Below, one piece after another: positions 36,106 through 46,469 of a DNA stretch of 64,000 bases. A program made the translations under genes and the position numbers. The DNA comes from Trissonchulus latispiculum (Eukaryota; Nematoda; Enoplea; Enoplida; Ironidae): the NCBI GenBank assembly GCA_030248195.1, contig JASAND010030450.1, positions 62,001-126,000 on the forward strand, given 5' to 3'. Under the pieces are notes generated by a model. It saw nothing but the letters and a program-made list of their open reading frames with translations, searched no databases and was not told the origin of the DNA. The number at the start of each line of letters is the position of its first letter. Position 1 is the stretch's first letter.

Positions 36106-36610
36106 CGCGGGGATAAAATTCGCTGCTCTAGTTAGAAATTTTGTTGCACGGGATACACTTCTAATGCTCTTTTGTTGCGCAGTGGTAAAAAGTTTGCTGC
36201 GCGCGATGAAAATTTTGTTACGCTGGTTAAAATTTTTATGCGCTTTGTTGCGCGAAGGTAAAAATTGTACTGAACGAATTTGCTGCTCGAGTTAGAAATT
36301 TCGTTGCACGGGATAAATTTCTAATGCTCTTTTGTTGCGCGGTGGTAAAAACTTTGCTGTGCGGGACAAGATTTTGATGTTCTTTGTTGCGCGGGGATAA
36401 AATTCGCTGCTCTAGTTAGAAATTTTGTTGCACGGGATACACTTCTAATGCTCTTTTGTTGCGCAGTGGTAAAAAGTTTGCTGCGCGCGATAAAAATTTT
36501 GTTACGCTGGTTAAAATCTTTATGCGCTTTGCTGCGCGAGGTTAAAAATTTTACTGAACGAATTTGCTGCTCCAGTTAGAAATTTCGTTGCACGGGATAA
36601 ACTTCTGCGC
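36106..36610 (+). repeat. Tandem duplication inside the satellite, period about 284 bp
   Basis: A segment beginning GCGGGGATAAAATTCGCTGC at about 36108 recurs at about 36391 and stays very similar for more than 200 bp (AGTTAGAAATTTTGTTGCAC, TACGCTGGTTAAAAT, TACTGAACGAATTTGCTGCT). Confidence 0.75.
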
Positions 36611-36760
36611 GGGGGTAAAAATTTTGTTGCGCGGCGATAAAAATTTGCTGCACGGCATAAAATTTTGACGCGCATTCCTGCGCGGGGTAAGCATTTTACT
36701 GCGCGGGGGTAAAATTTCCGCTGCGCACTGCGCGGGGGTAAATTTTTCCTAGCCTGCACA

Positions 36761-38754
36761 TGTGCAGGAGTTGTGCAGGCATTGCCCATGCGTGAACTGA
36801 AAATATGTCTAAAATTGCCTATACACAACACTAGAAGCCAATACCTCTCTAAGAATTTGCACAGACCTTGGCTCATTGTCGACAGTGTAAAAGAGTATCG
36901 GTGACAGTGACAGTGTATCCTTCTGAAAGCAGTAACAGCAGCGGAGAGGAATTTACGTATGCGGACTCAAATCGTAGACGTTTAAGTCAAATTTGATTCA
37001 AACGATTGTTTGTTTGACAAAACTGGTTTTCCTGGGACTTCCACGCTTCACTATAGATCGCTGTACAACTTTAACAAAGCAATGACTGCTATCTAGCTAT
37101 CTAAAAACTAAAGGTAAACATAAAAAACTTGATAAATACGGACTCGTTTAGTGGCAAGAGTTAATTAATGTTTTGTAACATTACATTAAACTAAATGAAA
37201 CAAAGATTTTCATGAGTTTGTACAGCTTTCTGAAAGGCAAAGTAGTGGTTAAATCAATGGCCTCTCCCCTCCCTCCTCAGCTGACTCGAACATCCAGGCA
37301 TTTGCATTTTAGCCTGGAGGGGGGCAGAAGCTTGGTAATTCAGTATTTTAGCGGGTCCTGTGCAACAAGCTGTGCCTCAAATCAAGGTATTAAGCACCAT
37401 CGCGTATGTGAATCTATAAATGTTTAAAACCAGAACAAAATTCTCATTTCAAATACTATTTGTTCACGTAAAAATCTTAATTCGACGAAATGATTTTCAT
37501 ATGAAATAAAAGTCATTGTTAATTTAAAAACAAGTTAGTTTCAACTGTATTTTTCATGTAATATTTTATAACAACTGCTTAAAATAAGCAAACAAAAGGA
37601 AAAGCACTACTTTTTTCGTTCCAGCTGGCAGAGTTTTTAAACGGATGCACATCAGACTGGCAGCAGCAAACAGCACACACGGATCCACAGCAAACAGATT
37701 ACTCCTGAAACAAGTTAAAGTGTAAAAGAGAAAAATTTCAACGATACATTTTGCTAAAAACGATATGTCTGCTTTAACAAATTGTGAACTTACATCAGTC
37801 AAATCCAGTTACTATTTCCTCAAAAATTTCAATCTCTAAAAGTGTAATCCTTTCAAGCACGATGCACAAAAGTTTAACAATTCACTACAGTAATGCCTTG
37901 TGGTGGTGGGCAACATTGTGATTACACCATTTTCCGTTAATATGTTCTACCATTGAGACAACCATTATTTGTACTATGTTGTAAATGCTAGATGAATAAA
38001 TGGTAGACAAATGTAAATGTAATTGGTAAGTCATTTACCTTTACGTGACAATCAATAACCGTTTCTACTGGTAGCAATATTGGTTAGTAAGCTACACATA
38101 CGAGATCACATGAAACAGTTTCCATAACACCCGCAACAAGTTAGTTATGTGACTTGGCATTAGCTTTTACAGAAATAAAAAGCTTCCACTCAAAACAAAC
38201 GCTCTTCTGTTGATGCCAATTGTGCTGCATGTTAAAATTTACTATTTGCTGTTCTAAAGAAAGCGCGATTGTAGATTGCGCCTTTTGGAATGCTGTGATA
38301 AAAATATTTTATTCCGTTGGTACCACGAAAAGTAGTCCTTTGCAGTTAAAGGAACCGCATTGTATTTTTCACAAAAACACATCATTTTACCATCTTCTGA
38401 ATATAAAAGCTTGCGGAAACAAGATAGTAAAAAAACTAGCAGTATGGAAGCTGCTGTATATGAAATTACACCTCAAAAGTTTACGAAAGTTGGTAGTTGA
38501 TATCAGCAAAAAAAGGTGGACTGGAGATGATTGCTTTTAGAATTATATCTTTCAATATCTCTTGATAGCACAATATCTCGTGATAGCATTTTCTTTTTGC
38601 GCATGAAGCTGTAGACCGCCTTCCTGAAATAAAACAATCTTTTTTGGGCTTTTGTAAATTTTGTGGGAGGTACTGACATTTGACTCTTTTACACCTGATC
38701 AGTTTTTATTGCATCTAACTAGGTTGGTTGAAGTCGGCCTGCAGAAGGAAAAGC
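36761..38754. other. Non-coding stretch
   Basis: No family recognised. A 71-codon frame at 37212-37427 is somewhat less AT-rich than its surroundings and ends near a possible donor, but no partner exon was found. A 106-codon frame at 38220-38540 matches nothing known to me. Confidence 0.35.
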
Positions 38755-39278
38755 GGAAAGGTCACTTCTGAATGACCGTTACATTTCTCTGGCCATAAAT
38801 TTTACGCCTTTAATACTAGGAGTTTAGCAAATTAAGAAATTAAAGTAACCTTTCAACAGCTTTCATGGAATTCAGGTTAGAAGTTAATTTTCATGCTTAA
38901 AGTTGAATGGAAATTAACTTTGAATGGATTTAAATCAAAAATCATATCAAACGGATTTTAATTTCGGGAACAGTTGGATCCATCGTCGGGACAAACTTAA
39001 TAAATGCTTTATTATTTCTGCACTTATGCTGGCCAATCCGTGTGAAATTCTGATTTTAGATAAGTTGTTTACACCTCCATTAACATTTTTAATGAAATTT
39101 CAATCTAATTTTAAACAAGAAAATTGATTTCTAACCTGAATTCCATGAAAGCTATTGAAGATCACTTATACAATTCAGGTATACTATTAATTTTTCAACT
39201 CCTAATATTAAAGTTTATGGTGGCTATATTGGAAATTATGGGGAGAGAATGGAAAGGTCATTAAGAAGTGACCTTTCC
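38755..39278. mobile_element. 524-bp element with about 150-bp terminal inverted repeats
   Basis: The left end GGAAAGGTCACTTCTGAATG matches the complement of the right end (GGAAAGGTCACTTCTTAATG). The arms align inward with indels to a 24-bp block (CTTTCATGGAATTCAGG...) that is identical in both arms, near 38862 and 39129. No coding capacity and no defined target duplication. Confidence 0.75.
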
Positions 39279-40293
39279 CATTTTCCATTTGCAGACAATC
39301 TTAAATCTTCGTAGTTTTGTGCCACTTAAACCAATCACGTCACCATCATCAATAAATAACTAATCACGTGTAAATCAATCATGCGAATTCCTCCCCGAAA
39401 AATTTACAAAAGCACCTTTTTGCAATAATATTCGTAATTACAAGTGAAATAAAGTTAGTATTTACCCTAAATTCATTTACCAATTCTTAAAATAGTAATT
39501 ATAAGGGTCATCAAACTTCTTTAACGGGTCTATCACGACAAAGAAACGCAATGTTGCGGAATTAATGAAGCTCAGATGCCAGACCTGCGCAACTCCTTAA
39601 TTTGTCGCCAAACAATATTAAGGTCGTTGCATTAGTTCCCGTCAGTAGAAGTTTAAGCTGGCTAATTAACGCTGTGTTCTTTTAAATTAAGCAGAACTTT
39701 ATGAAAACCCGTTCTGAAATTGAAATGCTTTCAGTCTTCCAATTGCTGTTTGCAAGATACTTAGCTGCTGCTACTACTACATGAAGTGGTTCCTCAGTAT
39801 CAGTGACTGCAATTTTATGAATGTAGCTGTTCTAGTCCTCTCTCGATTGGTCTTGGTCGAACAGTAAACACCACTTGTAACAAATTATTAAGTCCAGTAG
39901 TTGTGGTTTTGTTCCAGTCTCGACAACTGACTAAATTTAAACTGTATGCAATGTGCTATAGATGTGCTATGAAAGTCGTCCGAGATCATTCCTGCCTGTC
40001 AATGAGGCCCCAATCGTGCAAAGTTCGTTTATCGCTTATCGTTGCAAAGAGTATAGAATGTTAATATTAATGACAATTCGTGACTCGACACTTGCAAAAA
40101 GAGGCAGTGCAGGAATTCCAATAGCATTGCTGAAACTAGTATGGAAATTAACTTTTAAGGGCACTATGCATTATAGTCAAAATTATGTTTAGAATGCTAT
40201 CAAACTTTAGCAGTAATAGTCACAGTCTTTGTTCACAGCTTCAATTTGCTGCTGCAAACAAAAATTAATCCTCCTCAAGGAAGCAATTAATAC
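39279..40293. other. Non-coding stretch before the dUTPase frame
   Basis: A 76-codon frame at 39962-40192 matches no family. Searched by eye for further virus-like genes; none recognised. Confidence 0.35.
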
Positions 40294-40775
40294 ATGTTAT
40301 TTTTTTATTATAGATACTTTCTGATATCTAATAGAACTTCCGACATCTTACTGTTCGTAAAACCTCCTCCTTCTCATCCACCAATTAAAGCTACTGCCGG
40401 TTCTACCGGCCTTGACTTAATCAGCCCCAGGCCCGTGGTTATTTTTCCTGGCAACTGGCAGCTATTTTTTATAAGAATTGTGGTGGTTTTCCCCACCGAT
40501 TGCTGCGGAAGAATAACCGAAAGATCAGGGCTTGAAATCAGTAACGGTATCACAGTCATCGGAGGCTGCTTTGATACTGATTATCGAGGAGAGATTGGGA
40601 GGGGGGTAATCCTATTCAACCAAGGGAAACGGCGAATTATTGTTAGAGAGGATGAGGAGAGGATTGCCCAGCTCGTCTATGAGAAGTTTGTTCCACCAAA
40701 TTGTTGAAGTCAGCAAACTACAGCCTTCAGCACGCGGTGTTTTTCGGATTTGGGTCGTCCGGAAATTACCTTTAA
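40294..40775 (+). pseudogene. Virus-like dUTPase, intronless, frameshifted near the C-terminus
   Basis: Trimeric dUTPases hydrolyse dUTP to dUMP and PPi, keeping uracil out of DNA. The 137-codon frame at 40294-40707 carries motif 1 (AGSTGLDL, residues 35-42), motif 2 (GRITERSGL, 72-80), motif 3 (FDTDYRGE, 93-100, with the catalytic-region Asp and Tyr) and motif 4 (RIAQLVYEKF, 123-132). It stops before motif 5. Two traces of the Gly-rich motif 5 occur just downstream in two other frames (40733-40744 and 40746-40763), so at least two frame changes broke the gene. The stop of the last frame is at 40773-40775. There are no introns, unlike nearby host genes. A host retrocopy or bacterial transfer is possible; the neighbour favours a viral origin. 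Confidence 0.8.
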
Positions 40776-40787
40776 CACTTAATTCAT

Positions 40788-41378
40788 ATGTTCATTGTAG
40801 CCGTAAAAGGGAGTATTGGTGCCGCAAAACTTCTGTCATTCATGCGTTAAGAGGAATCTCTCTTGTTCTGTGACGGAGCCGGTTAGTTGTTGGTAAAATT
40901 TTAACGAAGAAAACCTTCTTCAAGCCTTTTCAAAATGCCCTACTGGCAACGGGTTCCGTTGTTGTTCCGTTGCAACTATTGTTCTTGCAACCATTTAATG
41001 GCTCAAAGAATGAAGGTGTATAGTCGTGTAACGGCTACACTTTTAGTGGTGGAAAGGTACCTTGAGTCCAGAACGGAGGAAATTTCTCCAAAATTCTTCT
41101 TGAAAATGGCAGCCTTAGCAATTTGGAGTACGAATTTTTTCTTTAATCAGAAGATTCAACTTATATGCGACCGAACCTTGTACTCTAACTTGATACAGCA
41201 GTGTATGGAACGCATCTCACGTCGTGGAAGAGATGCTGAAGGACATATATCTCTCTCATATCTTAAGCGCAATGAAACAAAGCACAAGGAATGACTTCTG
41301 CACAATACCAATGAGCCAGTAGGAGTTCTTGACGGAAGACTGGTTCCATCTGAAATTGCTTTGGCAGCACTGAAGTAA
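40788..41378 (+). pseudogene. Virus-like deoxynucleoside (thymidine) kinase, decayed
   Basis: It begins 12 bases after the dUTPase stop. The first frame gives FIVAVKGSIGA, which resembles the kinase P-loop region, but the Gly-Lys-Ser/Thr part is damaged and a stop follows at 40848. The main frame (40935-41292) keeps a VVERYLESR segment, like the ERS motif, and the Arg-rich lid ERISRRGRDAEGHISLSYL. A TGA then interrupts where relatives usually have Trp, and a C-terminal VLDG segment continues in frame to TAA at 41378. These features place it in the dNK family shared by animals, herpes-type and other large DNA viruses. Non-functional: P-loop loss, frame change and nonsense codon. Confidence 0.7.
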
Positions 41379-41780
41379 CATTTGCTAAAACGAAATTAAT
41401 ATATACTATAATTACTCGCTGTTATCAACCTCTCAGTTGTTTGTAGAGCTGCTCTAGATTGTATCATCCCGTACTTCAAAATTAGTTGCAGTCGTAAGAA
41501 TGAAAAACCATATACAGTTTTGAAAATGTAAAATAATTTACAACCCTTTACAAGGCTACAATATTTGTATTTTTATCAATCACTTTTCATCCAAAACTAC
41601 TAATGCGCAGTCGCCATTGCCTGGCTAAAGTAGGTTACTTGAAACACCTAAATAATTCATCCAACTTTCTTCGTTTTCTTCTTTAAAAATCCTTCTTTAA
41701 GAGCAATAAAAATGAATACTAGCGAGCAGTCTAGCTTATCCATTAAAATTTTCAAGTTGTCCAGGTCTACAGCCACTATT
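41379..41780. other. Gap between virus-like fragment and LINE fragment
   Basis: AT-rich, nothing recognised. Confidence 0.4.
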
Positions 41781-41935
41781 CCTAAACATTGTCTAAAAGC
41801 AGACATTTGTCCAGTCCATAAAAAAGGTTATACAAAGGATCCAAAAAATTATCGGCCCGTAAGTTTGAATACTGGGTGTTGTAGAACTATGGAACGGGTT
41901 GTGAAACCTTCGCCGTAAATAGTTTTCAAAGTCTA
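41781..41935 (+). pseudogene. LINE reverse transcriptase fragment, 5' part
   Basis: The frame contains ADICPVHKKGYTKDPKNYRP followed by VSLNT and CCRTMERVV, the conserved start of non-LTR reverse transcriptases (jockey/CR1 type). It is cut off by the element that follows; its continuation is at 45592-45690. Confidence 0.7.
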
Positions 41936-42022
41936 CACCTAATTATAGTACGACCAAAAAATGTGTGTGCAAACTTCGACCGCTTATAGCAGATTAACCT
42001 TTGGAGTAAACCCCAACTATAT

Positions 42023-42053
<31 letters not shown>

Positions 42054-42269
42054 GATATATATATATATATATATATTTAGAATCCTCAGGAACCCGAGAT
42101 TTCGAAATTCCGGAAAAATCCGGAATTCCGGCTTTATTCGCGGAAAATCAAAAATTTGTTTTTCGCCCAATTTTTGTCGGAATCAAACTTTTGTTTCCAT
42201 GATCGAATAGAGCTGGTCCCGCTGCATATTTTTGCTCCTAGAAAGTTTTCACGAAAATGCACCCAGTTT

Positions 42270-42840
42270 CCGGAATTCTGGGTTTTCGAAATAACCGGAT
42301 TTTAAAAATTTTCTCCAACACCCACAAAATGGGTATCATTCGAAAGCTCTAATCGAGCTGAACAACTTTGGTAATAGAATGAACTCTTGAAAATTCATAC
42401 AATTCCCGGAATTCGAGAAAACCGGATTTTCCGGATTTTAAAAATTTTCTCCAATACCCCACAATATGGGTATCATTCGAAAATCTTGTAGAACCGATGT
42501 CTGAAAATGCACCCAATTCCCGAAATTCACGAATTCCGGATTTCACTCTAGCTTGGAAGGTATTAGCGAATGCCGAGAACTGGGCTCATTTCAGCGAGTT
42601 GGTTCTATTACAAGATCTGTTCAGCTCATCAAGAGCTTTCGAATGATACCCGTACTGTGGGGTATTGGAGAAAAGTTTTAAAATCCGGTTTTCTTGAATT
42701 CCGGGAATTGTGTGCACTTTCAAGAGTTTATTCTATTACAAAAGGTGTTCAGCTCGATAAGAGCTTTCGAATGAAACCCATCTTGTGGGTATTGGAAAAA
42801 ATTTTTAAAATCCGTAAATTTTGAAAACCCGGTATTCCGG
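42270..42840. repeat. CCGGAATTC-rich inverted and direct repeats in the left arm
   Basis: Blocks such as GGGTATCATTCGAAAG, AAAATTTTCTCCAA and CCCGGAATTC recur two to four times in both orientations. They form a nested palindrome around about 42560. Confidence 0.7.
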
Positions 42841-43009
42841 AAATTGGGTGCTAGTGTGAGCGCGGCAACTTCTATCTGACTTAACTATGTTCCCATATAT
42901 TCAACAACAAACTATAGGATTCAATCACATTTCGTAAAAATGTCTTGGTATTTTCTTCGCATAGTTCGAATCATCTTCCTCTTCCCAAATGGTTTTGTGG
43001 AGCTAGCAA

Positions 43010-43440
43010 TTGGCTTGGCGACGTTTTAGCAATACTTCGTATTCCATTGGAAGCAAAGGATTTCTTGGCTGTCTCTGTCTTAAGGGATATCTTCTTTCTT
43101 GTGGTTGGATAGGTGCTGACTGCTGTGCTTGTTCATGCTGACCAGGACCCTGACTAGCGGCAGGGAGAACATCTGGCATTTCGTCAAAGTTCCACGCCCC
43201 GCCAGTCTGGGAGGTACCGCCGGTATTCCCGGTAGAACGGATTTGGTCGCAATTGCGGCAAAATTGCGGCCCCGTACCCGAACACCGTACATTACAGGGT
43301 CCTGGTCAGCACGAACAAGCACCGCAGCCAGAACCTATCCAACCAAAAGACAGAAGATATCCCGTAAGACAGAGACAGCCAAGAAATCCTTTGCTTCCAA
43401 TGGAATACGAAGCACTGCTAAAACGTCGCCAAGCCAATCC
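43010..43440. pseudogene. Head-to-head copies of the gypsy pol C-terminus
   Basis: The minus strand at about 43250-43010 and the plus strand at about 43290-43440 carry the same end-of-pol sequence: GPGQHEQAPQPEPIQP, then RRYPVRQRQPRNPLLPMEY, a basic tail typical of gypsy pol. A third, plus-strand copy lies at 44880-45160. The first two form a near-perfect palindrome; the plus copy runs straight into gag. Confidence 0.7.
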
Positions 43441-44165
43441 TGGTGACTTACCTTTGGATCAACTAAAGGAGACGCTTCGTCAGCACTTTGAGCCACGTCC
43501 TCTGAAGATTGCTGAAAAATTCAAGTTTCACAATCGACGTCAACAAAGTGGTGAATCCATAAGCCAATTCCTAGCCCAACTCCGTAAATTGGCCCATTTA
43601 CTGCGAGTTCAAAGATCTTGAGGAAACACTTCGAGACAGATTTATCTGTGGCTTAAATAACGACGGCACTCAGCGCAAATTGCTGGGTGAAAGGGATATA
43701 TGCCTCAACAGAGCCTTTGAACTAGCACAAAGTATGGAAATGGCAGCCAGTAATGCTAAACTACTACAAAAGTCACAAGGAAGTGAATCAACGTCACAAG
43801 TAAACAAGGTCACATCAGGCCACTACAAAGATGCAAAGCGACCCCCAAAATTTCAGAAACCTACCAAGTCTACTCAAAGCTGCACACGATGCGGCAAAAA
43901 CAACCATAACAGCAAGGACTGTTACATCAAAAATGCAACATGCCATAATTGTAGCATTAAAGGACACATCAGTGCAGCCTGCCAAAAACCGAAAGGTCAC
44001 AAAAAGGTTGGTACTGCTCATGTTATAAATGAACAAGCAGAAAATCACCCTGAAGAGGACAGTTTTGATGAAGATCCTCCAATCTATTATGTGCATACAG
44101 TATCCTGTAGTGCACCCCTAAAAGTGTACCTAAATTTGGAGGGTCGGCCATTGTCTATGGACCTT
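43441..44165 (+). pseudogene. Ty3/gypsy gag with two zinc knuckles
   Basis: The capsid part has HFEPRPLKIAEKFKFHNRRQ and SISQFLAQLRKLAHLL. A frame change near 43615 moves to a second frame with LRDRFICGLNNDGTQRKLL. The nucleocapsid has CTRCGKNNHNSKDC and CHNCSIKGHISAAC, two CX2CX4HX4C knuckles. A second frame change near 44160 leads into the protease. Confidence 0.85.
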
Positions 44166-44820
44166 GGACACTGGAGCAGGAATCACGATCATTCCTAACA
44201 AAAGTAAGAAAAATTTCAAGACCTGCAGCTAACAAAAACACAAATTCAGCTTAAAGGATATGATGGATCCAAGGTCCCTGTCTTGGGAGAAACGACAGTC
44301 GATGTTCTCTACCAGGATCAGTTATATCCGAAATTGCCTATTGTGGTAGCTAAAGCACCTGGACCGCCTCTTTTTGGTCGAAATTGGTTGAATCGAATCC
44401 AGTTTGATTGGGGAAGTCTGAAGCAAAAAGTGTCAGTATCTCAACTACAGAATGAAGCTAAAGAAGCCTCAAAGCTGAATGATTTGCTGGATGAATATAA
44501 AGATTTATTCAAATCAGATTTAGGAAAATTCAAGAATGCTAAGGCACACATTACACTAAAAGACGGCGCAACTCCAAAGTTCTTCCGACCAAGGCCAATT
44601 CCATATGCTTTAGAAGAAGGCGTTCAGAGAGATATCAACGATGGAATATTGGAACCAATTGATACAAGTGATTGGGTTGGTCCCATTGTTCCAATCTTGA
44701 AAGCAGATGGCTCGGTACGGGTGTGTGCCAACTTCAAAGCCACCATCAATCTAGATTCAGCGGATCCTAAAAGACGATTTCGAATTAGACAACGCGCCTG
44801 GACCAGTCAAGCAAAGACAA
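44164..44820 (+). pseudogene. Ty3/gypsy protease and N-terminal reverse transcriptase
   Basis: The protease active site LDTGAGITIIP starts at 44164, followed by a stop. From about 44283 an open frame has GPPLFGRNWL (protease end), then KFFRPRPIPYALEE and LEPIDTSDWVGPIVPILK and GSVRVCANFKATIN, the first two motifs of gypsy RT. The RT breaks at about 44750, before the catalytic YVDD region. RNase H and integrase are missing. Confidence 0.85.
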
Positions 44821-44879
44821 ATCCACGTTGGGGGAGATGGTGAGGAAGAAAGGTCGGGTAATGTATGGGGCCGCAATTT

Positions 44880-45160
44880 TATTCGACATTGAGACCAAAT
44901 CCGTTCTGCCGGGAATACCGGCGGTGCTGCCCAGACTGGCGGGGCTTGAAACTTTGACGAAATGCCAGACGTTCTCCCTGCCGCTGATCAGGGTCCTGGT
45001 CAGCATGAACAAGCACCGCAGCCAGAACCTATCCAACCACAAGAAAGAAGATTAAGACAGAGATTAAGACAGATTAAGAACCTTAAGACAGAGACAGCCA
45101 AGAAATCCTTTGCTTCCAATGGAATATGAGCACTGCTAAAACGTCGCAAAGCCAATCGCT
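44880..45160 (+). pseudogene. Gypsy pol C-terminal fragment, right arm
   Basis: Third copy of the end-of-pol sequence, with frame changes. It is inverted relative to 43010-43250 and forms the inner part of the right arm. Confidence 0.65.
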
Positions 45161-45591
45161 AGCTCCACAAAACCTTTTGGGAAGAGGAAGATGTGAACTA
45201 TGCTAAGAAAATACCAAGAAATTAGTTTTAAAAATGTGATACAATCCTGTAGTTTGTTGTTGAATATATGGGAATACAGTTAAGGCAGATAGAAGTTGCC
45301 GCGCTCACACTAGGTGCATTTTCGTGAAAAATTTCTAACAGCAAAAATATGCAGCCGGACCAGCTCTATACGATCGTGAAAACAAAATTTTGATTGTGAT
45401 AAAAATTGGGCGAAAAACTAAAAATTTTGGATTTTCCGTGAATGAAACCCGGAATTCCGGATTTTTCTGGATTTTCGAAATTTCGGATACCTGAGCATTC
45501 TAAAAATATATACATTGTTGGGGTTTACTCCAAAGGTTAATCTACTATAAACGGTCGAAGTTTGTACACACATGTTTTGGTCGTACTATAG

Positions 45592-45690
45592 TAAATGGCA
45601 GCATGGTTTTGTTAAAAATAAACCCACTTTAACACAGTGCTTGAGGGGGTACTCAAAATTCGATTGAAGCTTGGGATAACGGGGATTGTG
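45592..45690 (+). pseudogene. LINE reverse transcriptase fragment, continuation
   Basis: QHGFVKNKPTLTQCL, the QHGF motif of non-LTR RTs, resumes directly after the inserted element. After a frame change, SIEAWDNGDCVDDTK follows, resembling the next RT block. It continues the fragment ending near 41935. Confidence 0.65.
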
Positions 45691-45703
45691 TTGATGATAC
45701 CAA

Positions 45704-45757
45704 GACTACATAATACATAAGAGTATGACAGCTGGCATACTCTATGTATTATCAGCT
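45704..45757. repeat. Short perfect-type hairpin
   Basis: TAATACATAAGAGTATG pairs with CATACTCTATGTATTA across an 8-base loop, with a single-base bulge. Confidence 0.7.
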
Positions 45758-46087
45758 TAACACATCCTCTGCAAGCTAACGGCTGACCGCACCGAAAATT
45801 GGACCTCAGTGACCTCCCCCGCAAATTAGTACCCAGACGAAAGGGGATTCGCTCTTTCGCTTTATGCTTGTGTGCTAAAGTTCGAAAACACAAGCACTAC
45901 GTGCGCGAGTTTTGTGTCTGTTTCGAGCTTTAGAACACATTCATAGCGGGCCAAATTTTTTTGAAGTGAAGGGTTCAATTTGCAGGGGGGCAAGCCGTTA
46001 GCGTGATGGAAACTTGATACCTCTATTAGTTTCATGGTTTAAGTGAAGCAAATATGTAGTTCATTGTTCTCTGGATATATATATATA

Positions 46088-46469
46088 TGTTGAGAATCAA
46101 CTAAATTAAAGTGTTGCAACTTAACCTTAAAAACAAACACTAAAACATTTCGTTACTGCTGTGTACAGTCTTTAGTATGTTAGCTAAATTGATCAGCTTA
46201 GATCTGATCTATGTATCAGTTGATGTTCAATTCTACTCTGAACCGGTTGGGTATTTGTTTATCTACATTAAAGTTTATTGTTACGCCATCGATTGGTAGT
46301 TGGTTAGCTGGATGCCAGAGACGATTATCACGACTTGGTAACTTTGTAGAATTTAGTTAGGTAGGTAGAGATTAAGTAATTTACTAGAGTAGGCCCGGTT
46401 GGATAAACCTGCAGTCTCTCTGCCCTTCAGTTCTAAGCTAAGTTCCAGACAGTTAGCTTAGGATTAACA
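46088..46469 (+). repeat. LTR of a retrotransposon (5' LTR candidate)
   Basis: It begins TGTTGAGAATC and ends GGATTAACA, followed two bases later by TGGCGACCGTGAACAG, which looks like a primer-binding site. No second LTR lies in the window, so the element is truncated or continues in altered form. Confidence 0.55.

Larger units (their letters stand above)
34980..36760 (+). repeat. Degenerate satellite of GCGCGGG-TAAAA words
   Basis: A word like TTTTGTTGCGCGGG-TAAAA recurs tens of times with decay. At the left it grades into AACGCGCCGAAGGCGCAAAAT-type words. A hAT-like element interrupts it at 35447-35985. A longer segment is also duplicated in tandem. Reading frames through it are not genes. 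Confidence 0.75.
41938..45591 (+). mobile_element. 3.66-kb element with long inverted arms, inserted in a LINE
   Basis: The outer ends are inverted copies (TATAGTACGACCAAAA on the left, its complement GGTCGTACTATAG on the right). Similarity continues inward through an AACCTTTGGAGTAAACCCCA block, a TTCCGGAATTCC-rich block, and a segment of gypsy pol C-terminus. The left arm (about 41938-43255) is longer than the right (about 44880-45591) because it holds about 580 bp of extra CCGGAATTCC repeats. The centre is a broken Ty3/gypsy gag-protease-RT. Normal LTR elements have direct, not inverted, ends. It splits the LINE RT on both sides. Confidence 0.75.

Noticed and set aside
40294..40707. Intact functional dUTPase gene
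   Set aside because: The frame stops before motif 5, whose traces lie in two other frames, so the gene is broken.
41938..45591. Ordinary Ty3/gypsy element with direct LTRs
   Set aside because: The end sequences match only in inverse orientation and include pol C-terminal sequence; no direct LTR pair was found.
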